A stretch of 64,000 nt of DNA from Heliocidaris erythrogramma (Eukaryota; Echinodermata; Echinoidea; Camarodonta; Echinometridae), in assembly GCA_025617745.1 (NCBI GenBank), contig CM046868.1, positions 23,985,608 through 24,049,607 on the forward strand, given 5' to 3'. This document shows, piece after piece, positions 9,877 through 23,174 of the stretch (within the stretch, counting starts at the first letter, position 1; each line of letters opens with the position of its first letter). A program made the position numbers and the translations under genes. The notes under the pieces were generated by a model. That model was not told the origin of the DNA, made no database searches, and saw nothing but the letters and a program-made list of their open reading frames with translations.

Positions 9877-10782
9877 TATATAGGCATTCCTTCACGATAT
9901 ATCAATTATTTCGTGTATAAATGCATGGCCGTTTGTGTCGCAGCGCGCGGACGAATGAATTCCAAGAAGACGGGATAGACGACTATATATATACTACTAT
10001 ATGTTTGCGTGCGACCGTATGAACCTTAATTATTATGCAGATTATATATCACGCTGGCCAGTGCAATTTCTCTGCTGGCTCACTGCATGGCTATACTATA
10101 TGTTTACCAGCTACTAATACTACATCCTGTCTCATATTTGATCAATAATAAATATTCAGCCTTGAAGACACTGAACACTCAACATATGCGACGTGCGTTT
10201 CCCTAAAAAATGATCAATTTAAAGCACGATTTATGGTAACCATATCTTTATGAATGAACGCTCCGTTTACACTACTCCGCAATAAAGAGCAATCACAATT
10301 ATAGACATACTATACATATATTATAAATACCTTATATTGTATGAAGTAAACATATAAATCATATTCATATACATCAGATTCTTTAGGGTTCAGAGTTCAC
10401 TATCTCTTCCATTTCAACAATGAATTAGTTTCCAGGAATGAGTAGAAGCATGAAGCTACATGGTAGAAGGTATAGGCCTATACAATGTCCACCCTCTTAC
10501 AACGAGCTAGTGTCCGTCGTATTCATTGGAGCGTGAGAGTAGAACCGGTTTGAAGTGGTTCCCAAGTGGTGTAGTCATTACGGGGTCCGTACAGTCTGAA
10601 AGCACACTATACACACAGTGGATTATTTGCCTCGTAACTCCTCGGTGGTATGAACGAAACATGCATGCGCGTTGTTGTGTGAGGGAACATAATACTGCAC
10701 ACTGACCTCTAGGTACTCGCGGCGCGAGATATGATGTAAAAATATACTGTGTATACCAACTTAACGACTTGCGACAAGTAAA
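9876..10782. other. Sequence upstream of first exon 1A
   Basis: No gene or clear repeat was recognised. It would contain distal promoter sequence for exon 1A if that exon has its own start site. Confidence 0.4.
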
Positions 10783-10790
10783 TATAAATA
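10783..10790 (+). promoter_or_regulatory. Candidate TATA box for exon 1A
   Basis: TATAAATA lies about 150 bp upstream of the exon 1A start codon. It would place a start site near 10815 and give a 5' leader of about 120 nt. This rests on motif and position only. An acceptor-like tttcag at 10925-10930 just before the ATG would also allow an upstream non-coding exon. Confidence 0.3.
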
Positions 10791-10938
10791 GTAGTAGGTG
10801 GTTGGAGACAGGAGACGAAGCTAACATTTCTTCCCATTGAGGACAAGTTAGACATCTTTATTCGGGTGCAGTACTACAGCACAACGGAATAAACAGGGTA
10901 TTTTCATCAGTAGTGACTAAATACTTTCAGATTTTACT

Positions 10939-11572
10939 ATGGCGGATGACGATTCGATGCCGAATGGAAGCACGGCGAACGGTGTTGCAGCTCCTGCGGG
11001 GAACTCACCGGTTCACGGTGGTCAGGCAGCCGATAGTCAAGTCGTCTTTCGACCCAATAGCAAAAACAATGATCATGATGATGGCGATGTCGAAACGAGA
11101 CTGGCCGATAAGGCGAAGGAGGCTGGCGACGAAGATGGAGCCAGTGCAGATAGCAACGTCGAGCTCAAGCGCGAGATCTCGCTCTTTGGCGGCGTCGCGG
11201 TCAACGTGGGCGTCATCATCGGGTCGGGCATCTTCATCTCGCCGAAGGGTGTCCTAATCGGATCCGGGAGCGTCGGCATGACCATGGTCAACTGGTCCAT
11301 CTGCGGCGTCTTCTCCATGGTCGGTGCCCTGTGCCTTGCCGAACTTGGCACCATGATCCCGTCATCGGGAGGCTTTTACGTCTACGCCCAGCAGAGCTTC
11401 GGTAACTTTTGGGCCTTCTTGTTGCTTTGGACAATGAGCGGGATGATGCAGCCGGTGGCCATTGCCGTGATCTCGCTGACTTGTGCTCAATATATACTTG
11501 AACCTTTCTTCATGATGGCCGAATGTCACCCGCCGGGTTCGGCCATCAGTATACTCGCTATATGTGCCCAAT
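10939..11572 (+). CDS. SLC7 transporter, variable coding exon 1A
   Basis: Begins at ATG 10939 (G at +4) with an in-frame TAA at 10918-10920. It ends before GTAAGTAC, leaving one base (phase 1). It encodes 211 residues. Residues 1-75 are a long acidic, low-complexity cytosolic tail. [11 protein letters not shown] then leads into TM1 with GSGIF at 95-99, followed by TM2 ([14 protein letters not shown]), TM3, and an extracellular loop with Cys196 in AECHPPG, the position that bonds the heavy chain in this family. TM4 starts at the exon end. No partner exon 2 was found in the 11 kb that follow, so it would have to splice to exon 2B or 2C downstream. Confidence 0.9.
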
Positions 11573-14500
11573 GTAAGTACAAACATTCATTTTCATACTA
11601 CATTACAAATCTCTATTATATTGGTCAACCAATATTCATAAATTAGAATGAAAAAAAAATTTAAATAAAAGCATTCATTTTCACTTTACGCCATTATGAT
11701 ATTAGTCAACCAATAATTTAATGATTTGGTATTTTTGAAAATTACTGTCTATGCTTACACTATAATAATCTTGACTGCATAAAATATACTTGGAGAAAAT
11801 TACAGAGGTAGACCAAGGAGGTACTCGGCAAGCTAGTACCCCGGGCTAGTACCTCCTTGGGTAGACAAATGCCTAATTAAAAGGAGGGAGAGAGAGAGAA
11901 ATAGGGATGAGAGAGACAGAGGTGAGGCATAATCTGTAGTCTTGACCAATCTTTTGTTTGTATCCAGACTGTCCTAAATTGCACCCTTCCGACTTTCATT
12001 CAGTCCGAGTATCACAGAAAAGGTTAATCCTGAAAATTGCTTCTTTGTCCCGCACTGAACAATACATTGAATACATTCACTACATGTACCTTAGTCAATG
12101 GCTCAGTCCGAAATGGAATGATGAACCCAAAGCAAAGGGAGGTCACAAGACTGAAAACCTTCACTTTTAAGTACCAATGGCCCTATTGTATCGATATGTA
12201 TTAGGCCTACTGTAATGTCATTCATGGTCAATATTATGAATGGATCATTATTTTTTTTTCATATCTACCGGTATTGATATAATATGTGATGGTGATTTTG
12301 ATGTTTGATTAATGAACACATTATTAATTAAATATCATAATTGATAGGATTGAAGTAAATTGAATATATCATAAAGAAATGTGAGAAAATTACAATGCCC
12401 CGACCGGGATTCGAACCCGGGACCCTGGATTACATGACCAGTGCTCTACCAACTGAGCTATCCGGGCTCCCGTCGAAGCACAGTAATAATCTCACATATA
12501 GCCCCTCTCTTTCCATCGAGCGTAGGGGGTACATCCATACCAATTCCATGCGTAGGCTATATAATGGCCTACCAATGAGACAGGTCTTCCCTCTAAAGTC
12601 GGGCAAATCCATGCCAACGAATTTCTATAGAGGACAATTTGAATTTGTAATTAAATATCATAATTGATAGGATTGAAGTAAATTGAATATATCATAAAGA
12701 AATGTGAGAAAATTACAATGCCCCGACCGGGATTCGAACCCGGGACCCTGGATTGCATGACCAGTGCTCTACCAACTGAGCTATCCGGGCTCCCGTCGAA
12801 GCAAAGTAACAATCTAACAACAAACACATAATTCGGGATCAAGCAGCTAGCAGCCAAGCAGAGCGAGTGAGCGATATAATACGTACACATATGAATGTAT
12901 ATATTTTGTATGATAATTGAATTTTAATTCACTTTTTCATTTAAAAAAAAGTACAAAGTACAATATTATACGCTACCAGTTTGTTTTACCTGAGACGTAG
13001 ATCCAAAATACTTATAACCCAAGTAGTGAGCAAAGATCAGTGTAATTCTAGTTGTACTTTGAAGTAAATTTAAGTAGATTTTATTTAAAAATTGCTTCTC
13101 CCTACTTCCAAACAATAATATAGAAGGCCGTTGTTGATTAATCGCCGGTAACGCATACACATGTCGAATTTGATTTTTTTTAATTGTTAAAACTGTTCTT
13201 CAGAATTAGGCCAATGTTAGAACTTACACGATAAAGGATTCAAACTTCACAGCATAACTGTTGATAGAGACCGTGTTGAAGTGCATCGCAAACACAGTTC
13301 TCAAGAAGGGGTGGGGGGGGGGGGGCGTTGCTGGTGCGACGCCTGCGAGTTGTTTGTATATCTGCCCTACATTTTCGCAAAACCTTTTAGTTCATGTTTT
13401 CAAAATGTACCTTCTCACTCGTCATAGCCACAAGTTGACAGAACAATCGAAATAGCAGACCAGGATTCCAGGATAACTACCCCCTGGAACAACTACAGTG
13501 GAACCTCTTTATAACAAACTCATTAGCACCAAGGAAATTTCCTCTTTATATCGAAAGTTTGAAACGTTGTTGTATCAGGGCTAAAAACAATAGAATACAA
13601 AGAAGTGGGACAGGCAAAATTACCTTGTTATAACAGTGTTCTTTAAAACGAGGTTCCACTGTAACTCCTCTGGACTTCTACCTCCTATAACAGCTACCTG
13701 GACATAATCTATACCCCATCCCTCCCGAAGACCTACCCCGAACATCTACCACCCCCCCTTTTTTTTAGAAAACCTCGCCCGGAATCTATACCCCAGAACA
13801 ATTACCTTGGGTTTGAATCCTAGAACAATTATGTACAAAATGTAGGTATACCCCAATTACATGTACCCTTGCAGTGGCGGATCTACAACGGGGGAAAACC
13901 GGCCCGTGCCCCCTCTTTTGAAACCCAGCTGGCATACTGTACATTAAGTACACAATTTTTAAAAAATACCCCCTTAATTGTGCACTTTTCCGGCTCTGTG
14001 CCCCCTCTTTACAAAATCCTGGATCCGCCCCTGGCCTTGTAATCTATCCTATAGAACATCCAAACCGGGCATGTAAACCCGGACAGCTATCCACGGACAA
14101 CGAGCCCTCAGGACAACAACCCCATACTTGTAGTAGCTCCCTCTTGGACCACTATAGTAGGGGCTAATTGTCCGAGGGGGTAATTACCCTCCAGGGTGGG
14201 GTAGTTTTAATAGTTGTAATCAGGGGATATGAGTAGACGAGGAATTCAGTATGGTCCAACTAGGATAAAGTACTTTTAACTGAGATAAGGATATGTACAT
14301 GACTGTATACCATGACGACCACCTTTGTAGAAAGGCCATCATGCATGCATCATATATATATATATATATGTATCACTCTTTAGAACTGCATGCTATATTT
14401 TCTATACTCTACATTATGAGAACTGCCACCTGTTAAACCGAACCAATCCTCGCGTTTTCCCTCGACCTAGTGGATGGGATCTTCTACGAACTGAAAGAAA

Positions 14501-17500
14501 GGTGCCCTTTATGATATATCTGAATGTACATGTATATTAGAACGTAATGATACAATACTTAATCGTAAAAGTACAAGTCAGGATTTCCGCGCCAATGACT
14601 TCCATAATATACAGATACGGGTGGATCAAGCTGCATTTTCCCACAGTACAACATGTATTATGTAATTGCATTGTATTCAAAGCGATTGTGTTCGGGTAGG
14701 CGGGGAGGTTACTATACTGTTGCTAATCCGAGAGGAGACAATAGTATAATAACAGTTAAAGAGCAGGTTGTGTTCTCATAAAGATGGAAAATAATTTGCG
14801 AACTTTCTCATTCTTTTTGTTTCTATATGAATGAATAACATAGTAGCACTTTCCCATGACGCTTGATATGCTATCGAATTTCAAAAATGATGAGAGAGAC
14901 TTTACAGCTTTTGGATCAAATTCTAACGTCCCATATACCCACATCTGTGTCGTGTGCTTTCACGTTTGTGATTTTCTTCTGATGAGATACACAAGATATT
15001 AACTACATAATCAGCCATTCAAACTAAATGTAACTTCTTGTAGATTGTTTTTACAATAAAATTGCATGACCATTCACCAATGTGTCTTAAAGTAACTTGG
15101 GAAGTGATTGAGAATGCGTGTGTTCGTTGCGTTGGTTCAAAGATAGTCCACTCGCTTATTGAAATGTGGTGTATCCCAACTTTACAAATTATGGAAATTG
15201 TATAAAGGATCAGCAGTTGAAGACTTCGCCCTTACAAAAAACAAATATTTCCTCTGAAAATTTAATATTTCGGTTAGACGGCATGTTGGTAATCTCTGTT
15301 TGAGTTTATAAAAAAACTTATTTATTCATTCTCGGTTCTAAAAAGCCAGTGAAAGCTGTCTTTCAGAAAGGCCGATATCATTCAAGAGGTTTTGGGTTCC
15401 AAATTCAAACAGTATTTATAATAGAATCTACGGACCTGTGAGAAGCGTCTTGAATATGGTCCTGAGTGAAAACTCATCAAGCATTTGAAAAGAGAAATGG
15501 ATAGGCCATCCAGGCCAAATATCCAAATGCAAAATACCAAAATTCAAGACACGGGCGGACATTTGACAATTTTTGAAAATTTGAAGGCCAGTAGAATATA
15601 AGTATTTAACCGAAGAGAGCTAATTTATATTTCATTGTGAAGGGCATCACTGAAGGAGTTGAAATTTGATACTAAAATTATTATCCATAAAATATTTAAT
15701 GTCACGGACGGACAAAATGCCCACTCTTAATCGGTCAGGCTGATGTATTGTACAGTTAGAGAAATAGGAGATTTGCTTCCAGCACTTGAAGATTTATTCA
15801 CGGACGGCACTACAACTCGAGTATTCAAACTATGATCATTCAAAGTTCTAGTATACGTGTGTATTCATCTTTCCGATGATGCAGCTTCGGAAGCGAACCA
15901 GAAGGGCGTTAACTCTGTGTTATGAGTTGAAGGGAGTTAACCCCCTTCTGGCGCTCAGCCGACGTTCTGTTATGTGTGTTTTGTGTGACTTTCACAACAT
16001 ATAGAGCTTTGTGAAAACGTGATGGAACGCAATTGTGAAGATTTGGCCCCAAATATTTGCATTATTTGCACTGCTTCTATGATCAGCAGTTTTTGTATTG
16101 TTCATAACACTAGTGCTTCTGATTCACCACGGTGACAATTCCTATATAGATTTTAATTTCTAGTCACCACAATATTTCTACACCAAAACTTTACTAGTAC
16201 AAACTATAGGAATAATCAATTACAGAAAACTCTGGGATTCCAGTCGGCATTCCGAATAATTGGAAGATTTCAGAAAGGAGAAATTTATATTTTTCCAAAT
16301 AATCTTCAAGCTCATATTATTTGAAAGTGTCCTTTCTCTGAAGATTATGAGGTAAAATGAAAATTTCTATTTTATTTGGGATGGCGAGTGGATTTCCGGA
16401 CTTGTGAATGAATCATCATTTTTTAGTAAATTCTTTACAAGGGAGCACAGGGGCGAAGGATAACTTTTGTCGAAGTTGTATTTTGTTGTGGTATTTGAAT
16501 TTACAATGTTATAAGTATAAGGAGTACTAACAGTTTGCCCTTTCCTCATTCTTCATCTACATTTTACCTGGCTTATGGACATGATGGATACTCCCATGTA
16601 CTGTTCTTTCGACCGGGACGTTTCTTTACATAAAATTGCATGTACTTTAAAATTGCTTGTACTTTCAAATTGCGGGTACTTTAATTGTAACTACTAACTA
16701 TAAAGTCATACCACCGGTCATACATGAGTAACCGATAAATTAAAAGTGCTGGCAAAATGCAATTTAGTATTCTGGATTTGTGCCAAAATTCCACATTGTT
16801 TAATTCGGGTTACCACAGCATTGATGTGTTGAAAACAAACGCGAATTATTATTGCAGGATGGGAGTGGTTATATACATAACAATGTGGCATAAGTTATAG
16901 CACAATCATACAATTGTTTTTTTACAATACAATACAAGACAATATGTTAGAAGTATATATGCATGCACGATAATATTGCGTGTAACCCACAGAACTCATA
17001 AGGCCGTCTTTAGGAGTCCTGTGGTGTAACCGCTTTGGATTATCGGCTCTCGTTGAAACAACAGGTGCTTTTTCGTTAATGTCTTTTCTCCCATTTGTCT
17101 AATAATTATAGTTAATCATAATGACATCATTTAATCCACTTCGAACAATAGGTCGCCCGCGATGTACCTCAACGATAGGAGGATTTGATTTGGTTAATTT
17201 AGCTTAATGGTTATGGTGAGGACAATATTTGCTTAGTAAAATAGCGCTATCAGTACATACAGTGGAAGTTGATAGCTAATGTTTTCCTCTTTACAATACA
17301 AAGGAAGATGTCATTACTGTAACCTGGCATTACTGGCCAGTCTTTGTTTCTGTTTCGTTTACTGCGGAATACAGTTCTACATGTATGTTATATCTTAAGA
17401 GAAGCATGTCCTTTGATTTAATCATTGAGACAAAGTTAATGATTACTCCAGGGGCTATTATAACAGTAATTAATGTATGCTCAAGAACATTAGTTATGAC

Positions 17501-20500
17501 TGGTTGCTCAGTGCTGTTGTACAATAGTCAACTCCACAGCCTGAGATTAAGTATCGTCAAGGCCCGGATGAAATAGAATTTGTGCCTGCAAACTAACACT
17601 AATAACACATCTACTTTTTGTGCGGACGATAATGGGCATAACGCATTTGGTAATGATGTTAGCCGTTGACCTTGGCTGTGAGACAGATTGACCTCACCAG
17701 TGGTCTGTTTCTAGCCTTACTTCAAGACGCAGATTCCCGGTCTTTTACCAAATTCCTTAGCCTAGGATCCCCCTCTCCCTCCTGTGCAAAAGAAACACGG
17801 ATAGCGAATGGAGGCTGCTACTACCATGGATAAACCTCTTTGGATATAGATATATATATACAACCGTTCTATGGTACTCTTCTACCAGTAGGGGTTTAGT
17901 CTCCATACGCCCAGACTAGACATTTTATTGATGATGGTGTGGGGGAACTCCATTAGCCTTGGAGCTAGGCTATTAACCTCCCATTCTGTAAGTGCTTCTG
18001 ACCTCTTGCAAATGACTATTTCCCATATTCCATCGTACGGCCCTGACACAACACAATGACAAAGGAGTAGTGAACAAATATTTTTTCTGGGGAATAGGAG
18101 GAAATACTAATTTCGCTTGGAAGTTAGGCTAACCGACCCTGTCCGAAGTCATACCATGCTGTGTTCAAGGAGTTTGGTATTTCCTCTTCTCAATCTCAAT
18201 CTCAGACGAAAGACCTTACAGAAAAAAACAAAAAAATAGTTAAAACTGATTTCAAAATCTGCCGTCGTTTGGGTTGACACAATTTATTTTTCATAAAATC
18301 TAGGCCGTACACGTTTGGATGCAGAAACCATAGTCGGTCAGAGCATGGACCCTACCATAGGGTCAATGGTATGTGTCAGCTAACTTGAAATTCATCAGAT
18401 GCACTACACTTGTCAGTGTGCTCCATTTTTTACAATAAATTTCTTTTCTTGAAGTATTGCACTTCAAATTAAAAATGATAGTAGTGATATGTAATAAATC
18501 ACTTGGTCGACCAGTTTTTAAGCAGGTGACTCAAATTAGCTTGACCATGGGAAGTTTGGGTAGTTTTCCCCACAGGCCGGTCAATATTGTGGTTAAAAAG
18601 GGGCAGTGATACAAAACAAAAAGGCCGCTCTACAACTAATGTGTCCCGTCGCTCCTCTACTTGAAGTTTAGTCCCTGTCCGCCTCTGAGCCGAAATCATA
18701 CTGACGATACAATACCTTTCATACAAGGTTGTAAGTCAAAGCAAAGGCAATGCACTTGTGTCCTTTAGCTTGACATAAGGTCCCTCGGATAGGAACTTGA
18801 AACCATAGATCGAACGATTACTTACAAGCGTATCTCGTAGGAGACAGGTGGGAAAATTGACTGTTGTGTACATCGCGCTTCGCTGTGTGGGTTATTACGT
18901 AACTAATTCCTCATCGAATTAGTAGGAGATTACTCAGATAATCAGATTCCGTAAAGTTCATTGTTACTGAAAACTTCATAAGATCATCCCGAATTTTGAC
19001 CAAAATAAGAGAAAAAAATCCCACAACTTAATTAAAAAACCGCACAATTCTTTCAAACATGCAGATTTTAAAGAAAAATGCGTAAGCCTAAGAATTTGGT
19101 AATGAACAAGTAATGCGAGGATGTTATTTGGTCTGTTTTATGTTATCGAGTATTGAAAAGAAATTGTTCTGACATCTTGGTTTTCTTCTTTTTTTTTTTG
19201 AAGCCAAGTATTTTATGCTTGATTTGCTGACTTGAAATGATAGTTCTAATTTGTGTTTCCATCATAAACAAAAAATCCTTTTATTTCGTAACCAGTCGAA
19301 AAATAACAGGGAGTAATATTACCCATGTGACACCCTCTTGAATCCAAGTTTCAGGCAAACCATTGGCTATGACTCGCAAATAAGTATACGCAAGACACTT
19401 GCCTACATTTTTTTAAACCAACATTCTACCTACCCATTATCCGCAAAGTTGAGCCTGTACATCAAACGTTTACTAGATTTCGATTAATCGCAAATCAGAG
19501 GTGGGCTGTATTGAACAGGAAATGGAAGAAGAAAAAAATCACGAATACATGTACCAATCAGTGACGCATTGCAGTGGCGAATCCAAGCCCGTTGGGGGGG
19601 GGGGGGGGGGGGGGGACAAGTCTGGGAAAATCTCTGAAAACATGCCTTTCGTTGTCTAAAATTGCTGCCGGTTGCACAACTAGGGGTATACTTTTTTATG
19701 TCGGGATGGGTTTTCCGGAGAGGGAAATGTGCCCCGTGTTGAATCCGCCCCTGCATGAAAATGTGTTTTACTGCTGGTTAGTAGTGGCATGCATCTGTCG
19801 TGATTAATCTACTTCATTTCTAATGGCATGTTAGGCTCTGAAGGTCAACTGAAAGTCACATACAAGTCACAATACATACAGTGTTCATCCATGCTCTTAT
19901 CATATGCCCATAACTCTGTGTAAATGTCTCAATCATCAGTGCGTCTGAGCTTGAAATGCCCGTTGCACACATTGGGTCATTTCATTGACGGAGGGCTACG
20001 TCATCGACTGGCGCTGTCTTTGACGCGCCTTGTGAAAAAGATGTCGTACAAGAAATGAATGCACAGTGAACAGTTTAAACAATTGCGCTGAAAGATTTTT
20101 GCATGCACTAAACTGCCTTCACAGGCTTTATTAGCGCAGGTAATGAGGCAATCGAAATGTCGCCCCGCGGTGCAACGGGATAGTGCCATGATGTGCATCT
20201 GTTGCGATTGATCTGCTTTCGGCTCCTGAGATTTAATTTGAGCTATCCATGTTTTTGTCATTATGGATATTACTGTCTGCGATTGTAATCAAATTATTTT
20301 CACGGATTAAAGCTTGTAACCTGGAAATTAGACCAAGTTCACGCATCTTGTGTGTACAACCGGTCTGTATACGTTCCTATATTTATATTTTCTCATCACT
20401 CATACATCTCTCATGGAACCAAAATAACATAACGGCAATATTCAGTTCTGGTATAGGTGAAAATAATTTATGAGCTTTCTCATTTTTAAATGTCAGTTTT

Positions 20501-23133
20501 GAAGAGCATTATATAATAGAAATGTACCCTGATAAGGATGGCTCTTCAAATGCCCTCGTATTCGACATATGGCGAGAAATATGTGAAGTGTTTTAACCAA
20601 ACATTCATGCCATATGTGTGTGCAGTCCCATAAGCCCACATCTGTGTTCAGTACATGTGCTTTTCAGCGAGGTTGGGCCAATTTCTTATAATTTAGATGA
20701 TACCAAAACCTCACAGTATACACTAATTTGAATGTGCATGGACCACATGATCAACCTTTCCCAAATGCTTTCAGAGAGTTTCTTTAATAATTTAATAGCA
20801 TGACCAGAACTCAATTTATATTTAAAACTACAATTTCCTTGTTGAAAGCGTTGGTGTTCACTATCCATGTTCCCATTTTGATAACACCGGCTGGGCATAC
20901 TGATCTACAATCTACAACCAACCAAAACGCTACTGGCAACCTTTTTTTGACTAAGCCCACCTCTTTCCAACGCCTGATCAAATTTGACTCAAAGGGATTT
21001 ATATCCGACGATAATGCAATTTCTAAAGAATGAATACCAGCATTCAGCTATTATGTACATATTTTCATTTCTTTTTCATTCATGCCAAAAGTATGCACTC
21101 CATAGAATCTCGTATACTGGCAGTAAAGGTGAAGAGCAATATAAATGGGGATGAGAATAAATGTGGCGTCTATTTCAGACATTTTTTTAAATAGCCTATT
21201 CTATGATAATGCGAATCTGTAAAGTAGTACATGTAGGCCTATACGATATGGAATTGTAGGGATGACACTTCAGATTGGAATCAAATTATATACATGTTCA
21301 ATAATCTGTTTTATAATGGAAAACGTCAGCTTCTTAATGATTGTTCTTCAGTATTTAGATACATCCGACGTACGTGTACGCAGACATGAATATTCGCCAT
21401 GTCAAAAATGTATTTCAAACTTTTACGGTATCTTTCAATGTTTGAAAGTGGAGAATTTATTACCAAGAATCGTAATTATTTTCGACACTTAATTCCTTGA
21501 TAATCCACGTAAGGATAACAATGAAAACTTCATAGGAGCTTTAAGTTGTGAGCATCTTGCTTTCTACCAATTGCAATTAAAGCAGTCTGATGAAGAATTT
21601 TTTAGAGGTTAATGCCCGTCGCACAAGTTGCGTCATTTTCATTGCGTTAATACCTGCGCCAATCAAGCCCGTTTATAGCCCATACGCAAGTAATCCAACG
21701 CAGTGTTTGCACGTGCATATGGCAGTCACTTATTGTACGATCCATGTATCACTGCACTGATAGCGCGTCGAAGATCGCAATGACGTTTCGTTGCAACGAT
21801 CATTATCCAAACTATATACAATCTTTGTACCGCTTTGCGTCGGAATTCAGCCACCAGTCATGTACAAGCTCGGCGAAATTGCAAATACATGTACTGCAAT
21901 ATCTTATGAACCCAGCTGAGGCTCTATGATGAGAATCTAGCCTTCTGTGACTATTTAAACTTTGTAGTTTCTACACTTATCTCGCCAATTAGTATTGCTC
22001 TCAGTATTTCTTGTAAGGATCCAATGCTACAAGATCTTGGTGACCTCAGGTTGACTTGGCCATTAGAGACACCTGTTGTTGTTACCACAAGATAACACAA
22101 GAAACTAGTTCGATTGCAAGAATGATTTGTATAATAATTTATGAAAATTGTAGATAATATTTCTTTCTGGTTTGAACTGCTTTTCTTCATTGATAACAAT
22201 TTTGTGTAATAGTTTCTTTGTAGTATTGGGAGCATCATTGAGTAGTGTATAGTTTTAAGGAACATTTATTCAGAAAACAATCAGTAGTAGTTCAACTTCA
22301 AAGATGAAGTGGAAGATTTCTCTTCTGCAGGAGTGTATTATTTGCTTCTACGTCTTGCGTCTAGAAGCTGTAAAGGAAACGGCGTCGCTTGCATGATTAA
22401 AGACAGTGATAATTTGAGTTGCTTGTTCTCGATGAGTATGTGGTACATGTAGGCCTCATTGTCTTTTGGATCTCCGTTGTCTTTCATGTCCTTTGTCTTG
22501 AGCCTGGCCCCGTATCATTAGAGGAAGATGGGACGACGCCTAACAGTGAACAGTGCCAGTGAAGCAGGTCTCGACCGGATCACTGGCGAATTCCATAACG
22601 ATCCCGACAAGGTCGGGCTCAAACGCGAGATCGGTCTCGTGGGCGGCGTCACCATCAATGTTGGGAATATCATCGGATCAGGGGTCTTCCTGACTCCCAA
22701 GGGAGTGTTCATGGGCGTCGGCTCCGTGGGCGCGTCCCTGATCATCTGGGCCATAAGTGGAGTGTTTTCATTGCTTGGGGCTCTCTGCTTCGCCGAGCTC
22801 GGTCTTTCGATCCCGTCGTCGGGCGGACACTACGCCTACATCAAGGCGGCTTTCGGCGACCTCCTCTCTTTCCTCTACATCTGGATTTCCATGGTGATGA
22901 TGTTACCCGCTCAGCAGGCTGTGATCTGTATGGTCTTCGCCCAGTATCTTTTAGAGACGTTTCTCCCCGCTGAAGACCCGTGCTATATAAATTACATCCG
23001 GCCTCCGACCATCATCCTGTGTAATATTTGTGTCGGTAAGCAATGTGCCAACATTCTGACTAGTTATACATGATGTTTTTCCATACTCCTGCCTCCAAGA
23101 CGGTTGGGCCTATGTGTTAGAGAGAGCGAGGCA

Positions 23134-23174
<41 letters not shown>

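Larger units (their letters stand above)
12330..12820 (-). repeat. Two direct copies of a tRNA-containing ~170-bp repeat
   Basis: About 12330-12500 is repeated at about 12649-12820 in the same orientation, including an AT-rich leader (aaatatcataattgatagg) and a tRNA-like segment on the minus strand. The copies differ at only a few sites. Confidence 0.85.

Noticed and set aside
11573..22527. A private exon 2 for first exon 1A
   Set aside because: No 126-nt acceptor-donor segment with the TM4-TM5 pattern was found by reading. A diverged copy could have been missed.
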